DNA from: an uncultured Bacteroidales bacterium
GTDB lineage: Bacteria; Bacteroidota; Bacteroidia; Bacteroidales; Paludibacteraceae
Direction of reading: 5' to 3'
NCBI GenBank assembly: GCA_937901225.1
Contig: CALCGX010000140.1
Span: 1 to 17,793, forward strand
Length of the DNA stretch: 17,793 bases
The notes beneath the pieces were generated by a model. That model did no database searches. It saw only the letters and a list, made by a program, of their open reading frames with translations, and was not told the origin of the DNA. Below, piece after piece: positions 6,391 through 12,140 of this stretch (the stretch's first letter is position 1; every line of letters begins with the position of its first letter). Made by a program: the position numbers and the translations under genes.

Positions 6391-6443
6391 ACTATATTAT
6401 GTGAAGCACATTCTATGGCAGAATGCTTTTCACATGATATAGT
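6391..6443. repeat. Long imperfect inverted repeat abutting the stop of the Ig-like protein gene
   Basis: Arms 6391-6414 and 6420-6443 pair around a five-base loop: 20 Watson-Crick pairs, two G-T pairs (6406/6428 and 6398/6436) and two mismatches (6407, 6408). It ends one base before the stop codon of the minus-strand gene (6445-6447) and has no T-run, so it is not a standard terminator. It could stabilise or process the 3' end of the long transcript. Confidence 0.75.
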
Positions 6444-6444
6444 T

Positions 6445-9400
6445 TCACTCTATCACTTGACCATTGGCGTTGTAGATATGACCGTTGCGAATGATGTAGA
6501 GACGACCATCACGGATAACCTTGGCAGCTTGTACCTCGTTGAAAATCATATCAGCACCTGTGTTAATATCTTTTGCCACAATGGTAATGGTTTGTGATAC
6601 AGGTTTTGCTGCAAGATAGTTGGCAAACTCTTCGCCGAACTCATCTACATATACTCCGCTTTGAGAAGCTGTAATGGTAACCATACCTACTTGCAAACCG
6701 ATGAGGATATTGCCGCTAATCTCTGCGAGTTCTTCGTTATCAAGTGTATAGGTAACTTCTAAACCACTGGTTGCAACTGCAGTTAGATGAAGTGTATCGC
6801 CTACCTCTATCACAAAATCAGTTAATTCCCATTCGATGGTCTGAAGTGCTGGAGTAACATTTATCTCTACTTGATTTTCAACAATAGCGAATGATGCTTG
6901 ATCGTCTGGCGTAAAGCGAACGTATGGTGCCCAATCTCCCACCTCGAATTTCTCGTTAGGGTCTACCCACTCGAAAATACCATCGGTACTTGCTTCACCA
7001 CCAGTAAGGATAGATTCTCCTAATAACTGACCATAAGTGATGCCAGAAGCAGTAGGCCAAGCATAGATGATTGGTTCAGCAGGAGTAACGATCAGTTCGC
7101 GTACCAATGTATCAGCGAGATAGAGTTCGCTCTCTGCAGCGTAAGCAGTGACATTAATCATACCACCACGATGGAAATAGAGGAGAGTGCCCTCGAGAGT
7201 AGCCACCTCGATGTCTGATACTTCGTAAGTGATTGTAGTTTTTGCAGAAGCATTCAATACAATGGTGTCAGAAACCAATATATTTTCGAAGTTATTATTC
7301 CAAACAATGGTTTGAGGTGCCTTATTGACGATTACCTCTACGGAGTCAAGAACTATAGCGTAGATATTGAGGTTAGCAGGCACGAAGCGTACACCTAATG
7401 TATATGTGCCAGGAACCAATTCTTGCGACAGGTCAGTGTTCCAGTCGAAATAACCATCCACATCCGCTTCGCCATCGGAGAGCATGGTCACATTCAGTTT
7501 TGTGCCATAGGTCACAGGTTGAACAGTTGGCCATGCAATGATACTTGGAGTAGCAGCAACGATATTCACTTCTTTCTCGAGGATAGCTTGGTCGTAATCT
7601 TCGGTTTGTTGTGCAACAGCTGTGATAGTGAGTGTACCGAAACGTTTGATGATTAACTTATCAGCCTCCACGTAGGCGATTGTAGAGTCAGAAGAAAGGT
7701 AATGAATAGGTGTCTCTGCTATAGCAGATAGTGTGATATTGTCGGTTGTTTTGATAGTATCTATATTGTCATTCCATTCGATGGTTTGTAGGCTTTGCTG
7801 TGGTACGATAACAATTGTTTTTGACACTGGCTCAGCTGCAGTATAATTAGCATGCAAATCGCCGTATTCGTCAGTGTAAGTACCATCTTGCGTAGCTGTA
7901 ACAACCACTTTTCCAACCTCTAAAGCATAGAAAGTATTATTTTCCACTTTAGCCAACGCAGTGTTATCCACAGAATAGGTTATAGGCAATTTGCTGGAAG
8001 CTTCTGCATTGAATTGAAGTGATTGTCCTTGACGTACTTCGATGGTATTCAACTCCCATGTGATGGTTTGAGCAATAGGATTTACGACTACAATGACATG
8101 AATCACCACTGGCTTATAAGACACTTGGTCATCTGGCGTAAACAATACATTTTGGTGATATTCACCTGCTTCCAATTCTGCAGCTGGGTCCACCCACGCA
8201 AAAGCACCAGAAACATTTGCAACACCTCCTGAAAGCTCAGACTCACCTAATAATTGACCATAGGAGATTGGGGATGCAGTAGGATAAGTTTCGATAGTTG
8301 GATAAGCAGGAAGAATCTCCAATTCGCGCACGAGGGTATCAGCGAGGTAGTAGGCATCTTCGATTGCATAAGCAGTAACTTGCAGATTTCCGCCACGTGT
8401 AAAGTAGAGTACGTTATTATTGGTAATATATGCCAACTCCACATCAGAAACCACGTATTCTATAGGTGTTTGAGCATAAGCGGTCAGAACAATAGAATCA
8501 GCGACAGTAATATTCTCAAAGCTATCGTTCCAAACGATGGATTGTGCAGACTTGTTGATGGTTACTGCTACAGTACCATCAACCGGAGCATAATAGTCGG
8601 TGTCGGTAGGCATGAAACGTACAGGGAGGTCGTGTGTACCAGGAACGAGTGTTTGATTACGTTCGGTATTCCAATCGAAGTAACCCTCTACCTCAGCTTC
8701 ACCACCGATAAGCAAATCTTGTGTGAGTGCTTGAGCATAAGCGATAGGCTCAACAGTAGGCCAAGTATTGACAATTGGCTGAACAGCACTAATTGTAATA
8801 TCCTTAGGGAGCGTTGCTTGCTCGTATTTTTCGCTTTGCACAGCAACGGCTGTGATAGTCACTTGACCATGCTTATTGATTTTCAAGACGTTGCCTTCTG
8901 CGTATGCGATAGTAGAGTCGGAAGATGTGTAATATATTTCAGTTTGAGCAGTAGCATTGAGGGCAATGCTGTCGGTAGTGTGGATATTAGCCAAGTCTTG
9001 CTCCCAACTGATGGTTTGGGCATTGCGTTGTGTGTGCACAGTAACTGGAATCTCTAACTTTTTGCCAGTAGCCTCGTCGTGAATGGTAATGACATCTTCA
9101 ATTACTCCAATTTCAGTAGGACGGATAGTTAGATGTAGCTCTTTCTCACCATACTCTCCACAAACATTACCTAATCCAGATTCCCTAACAGTGACTTTGT
9201 CTGAGTTGTTTACAACAGGCACATCATCTGGAAGATTACTATACTGAATGCGAATTGTTTCATCAATAATAGCACCAATAATCGAACGTTCTACAACAAT
9301 CTTAGGAGTAGTTGTCTCTAAATATGTTGCCATTGTTACTGCTACATCCTTGATATTTTTATATCCAGTTGCACCAGTTTCTGTATAGAACTTTAACTTT

Positions 9401-11022
9401 GTTGCATTGCGATTCAACTGAATGGAAGCATATTGTGTATAATCATTGAGGCTTACCCCTTGATCAAAAACATTATGCCACCCTCCATTGTAATATTGAT
9501 CTACTTTAAGATTACCGTCAGAGAATCCCAGTAATCTCTCACGGTTAGCAGTAAATGTGAGTTTGTCAGCAGGTCCATTGATTGTATATTCTTCACTATC
9601 AATCGTGTTAAGCGTTCGTGTTTTCGAATCATCTAAGACATATGCTTCACACACAGAGGTAGAAACAGCACGTACGTGTACTGGAGTAGAGACTACTACA
9701 CCTTCATAGACATCATCTCCAGGAAGCGTAGCTGTAAGAATTGTTTCACCTTCACCTACGATGGTAAGTACATTACCAGAAACGGATACGATATTATCGT
9801 TCGCGCTCGCATATGTAATAAGAGGTGTGCGTTCGGAATTTTCCTCTTGAGTTTCTGTTTTAGGATCGATTAAAACCCATGCTGTCGCAGTAAGAAGAAC
9901 AGGTTCACCTCCTACTTTGAGGCGAGTAAGATTATCGTTCCAATGGATATATTGTACTTTTTTCTCTGTAACTTTTACTGTAATGGTACTAGTCGCACTA
10001 AGCCATTCTTCGTTTTCCACAGCTGTGGCAGTAATCGTAGTGGTGCCTGCTTTGAGCGCAGTTAAGGTATTTCCATTTATAGAGATGATGGTATCATCTT
10101 TGACACTATATGTAATCTCAGTTTGCGCATTAGCGGGAGGGGTTATGATCTTACCCATAGGCAGTGCAATATCACTGCCGCTCAAAGCCTCAGCCCAAGC
10201 GATGGTTTGGGTTTTCTTCACACCAACTCCAGATACTGAGATAGTAGCAGAGCTGGTACCATCTGAGATGGTTATTGTACCTGAGTATTCACCTGCGGTG
10301 GTAGGAACAAAATAAATATTGATGCCATATAAGTTGATATCTCCGAGTGTACCACCACTAGCAGGGGTACCAGAAGCACCATTAGTAGAAGCACAAGCAT
10401 TTGCACCTACGTTGAAGACATGAGTGCCTTGGTTGGAAGAAGAGCCAACACGGAAAGCAGGGTTGTTGCTCGTAATGGTGATATTGCCTGCGGTAAGGAA
10501 CGAACGGAGTTTGACTGTTTGAACAGCAGAGATATTTCCTATAGTAACATTACCAAAGGATTTAGATTCTTCAGCTTTTCCAAAACCACCATCAGCGATA
10601 AGAATATGTTGTTTCAAAGGAATTTTGACATCTTTGTAAAATCGATTCAAACTTCCACTTTGTTCGAATTTCAAATGTGTAATATTCTCGCTGATAGTCG
10701 CTGTAACAGATACATAACTTTCCTGTTTTTTTCCACTTCCGCTTTCTAGCTTATAGTTTTGTGTATAGTTTGAACCATTTGATGATTCCGAAACAGTAAG
10801 ATTGTATATAGGGTACGCGACAAGCCATCCTGTTTTTTTCCATTGAAAGCTAAGACTTCCTGTAGTTGGAGAGAATACTGAGAATGTTTTATTTGTATTT
10901 TTGTATTCAGTTGCATCATACAACGAATACCATGTACCACCATTGTAGGTTTGGGCGGAGAGGTTGGTGCTTGCGAGGAAAAGAGTTGCAAGCAAAAATA
11001 ATTTAGTAAAAATCTTTCTCAT
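6445..11022 (-). CDS. Large secreted Ig-like repeat protein, probable surface adhesin
   Basis: This 1525-residue protein begins with a signal peptide (MRKIFTKLFLLATLFLASTNLSAQ). Order seen: a beta-rich module (about 25-137), an Abnormal-spindle/HYDIN-like module (138-268), two Big-type Ig domains starting at QTIAW (272) and VQYIHW (357), a second copy of the beta-rich plus HYDIN-like pair (about 458-664), then a 410-residue block occurring twice (669-1078 and 1079-1483). Ig domains in the blocks open with Q-[TS]-I-x-W at 669, 827, 985, 1079, 1237 and 1394, alternating with about 78-residue domains marked by GYFDWNT or FxWVDP and LGESxLxGG. The last 25 residues (KVIRDGRLYIIRNGHIYNAN and on) resemble short C-terminal motifs of exported Bacteroidales proteins and may be a sorting signal. 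No enzymatic motif is seen. Adhesion or a structural surface role is inferred from architecture. It has its own promoter at 11126-11157. Confidence 0.8.
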   Translation of the reverse strand: MRKIFTKLFLLATLFLASTNLSAQTYNGGTWYSLYDATEYKNTNKTFSVFSPTTGSLSFQWKKTGWLVAYPIYNLTVSESSNGSNYTQNYKLESGSGKKQESYVSVTATISENITHLKFEQSGSLNRFYKDVKIPLKQHILIADGGFGKAEESKSFGNVTIGNISAVQTVKLRSFLTAGNITITSNNPAFRVGSSSNQGTHVFNVGANACASTNGASGTPASGGTLGDINLYGINIYFVPTTAGEYSGTITISDGTSSATISVSGVGVKKTQTIAWAEALSGSDIALPMGKIITPPANAQTEITYSVKDDTIISINGNTLTALKAGTTTITATAVENEEWLSATSTITVKVTEKKVQYIHWNDNLTRLKVGGEPVLLTATAWVLIDPKTETQEENSERTPLITYASANDNIVSVSGNVLTIVGEGETILTATLPGDDVYEGVVVSTPVHVRAVSTSVCEAYVLDDSKTRTLNTIDSEEYTINGPADKLTFTANRERLLGFSDGNLKVDQYYNGGWHNVFDQGVSLNDYTQYASIQLNRNATKLKFYTETGATGYKNIKDVAVTMATYLETTTPKIVVERSIIGAIIDETIRIQYSNLPDDVPVVNNSDKVTVRESGLGNVCGEYGEKELHLTIRPTEIGVIEDVITIHDEATGKKLEIPVTVHTQRNAQTISWEQDLANIHTTDSIALNATAQTEIYYTSSDSTIAYAEGNVLKINKHGQVTITAVAVQSEKYEQATLPKDITISAVQPIVNTWPTVEPIAYAQALTQDLLIGGEAEVEGYFDWNTERNQTLVPGTHDLPVRFMPTDTDYYAPVDGTVAVTINKSAQSIVWNDSFENITVADSIVLTAYAQTPIEYVVSDVELAYITNNNVLYFTRGGNLQVTAYAIEDAYYLADTLVRELEILPAYPTIETYPTASPISYGQLLGESELSGGVANVSGAFAWVDPAAELEAGEYHQNVLFTPDDQVSYKPVVIHVIVVVNPIAQTITWELNTIEVRQGQSLQFNAEASSKLPITYSVDNTALAKVENNTFYALEVGKVVVTATQDGTYTDEYGDLHANYTAAEPVSKTIVIVPQQSLQTIEWNDNIDTIKTTDNITLSAIAETPIHYLSSDSTIAYVEADKLIIKRFGTLTITAVAQQTEDYDQAILEKEVNIVAATPSIIAWPTVQPVTYGTKLNVTMLSDGEADVDGYFDWNTDLSQELVPGTYTLGVRFVPANLNIYAIVLDSVEVIVNKAPQTIVWNNNFENILVSDTIVLNASAKTTITYEVSDIEVATLEGTLLYFHRGGMINVTAYAAESELYLADTLVRELIVTPAEPIIYAWPTASGITYGQLLGESILTGGEASTDGIFEWVDPNEKFEVGDWAPYVRFTPDDQASFAIVENQVEINVTPALQTIEWELTDFVIEVGDTLHLTAVATSGLEVTYTLDNEELAEISGNILIGLQVGMVTITASQSGVYVDEFGEEFANYLAAKPVSQTITIVAKDINTGADMIFNEVQAAKVIRDGRLYIIRNGHIYNANGQVIE
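6574..7788 (-). repeat. Second copy of the 410-residue super-repeat
   Basis: Encodes residues 1079-1483 of the Ig-like protein: Ig, DWNT-type, Ig, WVDP-type and Ig domains in that order, ending AAKPVSQTITIVAKD. It matches the first copy domain by domain, for example YFDWNT, YLADTLVREL, YGQLLGES and FTPDDQ in both. Copies are diverged at the residue level, so this is an old or diversified duplication. Confidence 0.85.
7789..9018 (-). repeat. First copy of the 410-residue super-repeat
   Basis: Encodes residues 669-1078 of the Ig-like protein. Domain openings are at 669, 827 and 985, spaced by 158 and 158 residues, with a final 94-residue Ig domain. The second copy keeps the spacing at 158 and 157. 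Confidence 0.85.
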
Positions 11023-11053
11023 ACTATAAAAATGTTTTTTAATTAATATTCCG

Positions 11054-11086
11054 TTTATTAAGATTTTGTGCTTTTTATTAAGATTT
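11054..11086 (-). repeat. Pair of 13-base direct repeats in the leader of the Ig-like protein gene
   Basis: TTTATTAAGATTT occurs at 11054-11066 and again at 11074-11086, starts 20 bases apart, between the predicted transcription start (near 11119) and the start codon. Two helical turns separate the copies, as for a dimeric regulator site, but the region is A/T-rich and no known operator is recognised. Confidence 0.5.
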
Positions 11087-11125
11087 GTAATACTTAATAT
11101 ATATAGTACAGCACGAAAAACGGCG

Positions 11126-11157
11126 CAAAATTAATATAAGTCTTTGGAATATGCAAA
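11126..11157 (-). promoter_or_regulatory. Bacteroides-type promoter for the Ig-like protein gene
   Basis: On the minus strand the -33 TTTG (11154-11157) and -7 TAATTTTG (11126-11133) are separated by exactly 20 bases. Transcription would start near 11119, giving a leader of about 97 bases. Confidence 0.75.
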
Positions 11158-11489
11158 TTTTTTCGCGCGTACATGCATAAATATAAAGGAGTGAAGTATT
11201 TTTCATAAAAAACGCTATGTTTTTCAGCAGAGGAATGAAAGGACAAAATGGTATTGATATAAGGTACAACGTAGGGCATTGATTCGGTGATCCTATGGTA
11301 TTAACCCGATTATCCTACGTATATCCTACGTATATCTTACGTATATATTACGTATATCCTACGTATATGGTACGTAATTGACAGCGGAAAGGCAGGTATA
11401 GGATGTAGAATGTAGGGAAGAATAATTATGGATAATTATACATAATCGAGCAAAATTATCCTGCATTTTTGCGTAATGGTGCAAACAAA
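11158..11489. other. Divergent intergenic region between the two promoters
   Basis: No plausible gene is present here: short frames have no start context or family resemblance. It separates the -33 boxes of the Ig-like gene and hpt promoters by about 330 bases. Contents seen: the six-copy 11-bp array (11311-11376); three TAG-starting heptads TAGGATG, TAGAATG, TAGGGAA (11399-11419); and an inverted repeat GGATAATT (11430-11437) / AATTATCC (11454-11461). The stretch 11160-11300 shows nothing I can name. Confidence 0.6.
11311..11376. repeat. Six-copy 11-bp tandem array with TACGTA palindromes
   Basis: The unit TATCCTACGTA is repeated head to tail six times (11311, 11322, 11333, 11344, 11355, 11366) with changes only at positions 4-5: CC, CC, CT, AT, CC, GG. 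Every unit keeps the palindrome TACGTA, so six identical sites lie 11 bases apart, close to one helical turn. There are no spacers, so it is not a CRISPR. Confidence 0.9.
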
Positions 11490-11521
11490 TTTGCATATTT
11501 CAAAAAAAAGTTGTAATTTTG
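11490..11521 (+). promoter_or_regulatory. Bacteroides-type promoter for hpt
   Basis: The -33 TTTG (11490-11493) and -7 TAATTTTG (11514-11521) are separated by exactly 20 bases. The -33 box is inside the palindrome TGCAAA-CAAA-TTTGCA (11480-11495). Transcription should start near 11528, which rules out the GTG at 11519 as a start codon for hpt. Confidence 0.75.
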
Positions 11522-11563
11522 TGGCGATTTTTGATTATTGAATTTCAAACGCATTTTAGTCTT

Positions 11564-12094
11564 ATGTTAGAGTACGAAGGTTTGTGTTTTGAGGAAAGCA
11601 TTTCCGCAGCCAAAATAGAGCAAGAAGTTACACGCGTTGCCAATGAAATCAATGCGGATTACGCAGGGCGTGAGCCGCTGTTTGTGTGCGTGTTGAATGG
11701 CGCATTTATGTATGCGTCTGATTTGATGAAGCACATCAGTTTGCCATGTGAGATTACATTCGTTCGTATGAAATCGTATGAGGGAACAGAAACGACAGGC
11801 AAAGTAAAGATGCTGATTCCGCTGCAAGTGGATGTGAAAGGCAGGGATGTGATTGTGATAGAGGATATTGTGGACACCGGCATTACGATGCATGCGTTTA
11901 TGAATGAGTTGCGCGAGATGGGTGCTAAGTCGGTGGCATTGACATCGTTCTTGTACAAGCCCGAATCGCTGCGTTATGAGGACGTGAAGCCACAATACTA
12001 TGGATTGGCTATACCACCCGCATTTATCATTGGCTATGGGTTGGATTTGAATGAAAAAGCAAGAAACTTGGCTTCGATATATACGAAGGTTTAG
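11564..12094 (+). CDS. hpt: Hypoxanthine phosphoribosyltransferase
   Basis: Purine salvage enzyme that joins hypoxanthine (and usually guanine) to PRPP to make IMP or GMP, in the cytoplasm. The 176-residue product has FVCVLNGAFMYASDL (PRPP pyrophosphate loop region), FVRMKSYEGTETTGKV (flexible catalytic loop with the Ser-Tyr dyad) and the PRPP-binding signature VIVIEDIVDTGIT, followed by the C-terminal YGLDLNEKARNLASIY typical of HPRT. I start at ATG 11564 (MLEYEGLCFEE); the in-frame GTG at 11519 lies inside the promoter and would add 15 residues without family resemblance. The stop is the TAG of the first heptad in a seven-unit repeat that fills the gap to the next gene. Confidence 0.94.
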   Translation: MLEYEGLCFEESISAAKIEQEVTRVANEINADYAGREPLFVCVLNGAFMYASDLMKHISLPCEITFVRMKSYEGTETTGKVKMLIPLQVDVKGRDVIVIEDIVDTGITMHAFMNELREMGAKSVALTSFLYKPESLRYEDVKPQYYGLAIPPAFIIGYGLDLNEKARNLASIYTKV

Positions 12095-12137
12095 AGTTTA
12101 GTGTTTAGTGTTTAGTGTTTAGTGATTAGTATTTAGA
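12089..12137 (+). repeat. Seven-unit heptad array filling the hpt-C10 gap
   Basis: Seven units in perfect seven-base register: GTTTAGA, four GTTTAGT, GATTAGT, ATTTAGA. The hpt stop codon is in unit one and the ATG of the next gene begins three bases after the last unit, so the spacer is essentially nothing but repeat. As seven is not a multiple of three, successive TAGs fall in all three frames. Confidence 0.92.
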
Positions 12138-12140
12138 GAT

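Noticed and set aside
8254..9057. 267-codon plus-strand frame inside the Ig-like gene
   Set aside because: Antisense to regular repeat domains; it follows the repeat period and has no start context or family resemblance.
11311..11376. CRISPR array
   Set aside because: Units are 11 bases, head to tail and without spacers, and no cas gene is present.
11519..11563. GTG start for hpt
   Set aside because: The GTG overlaps the -7 box of the hpt promoter; the ATG at 11564 begins the family-like sequence.
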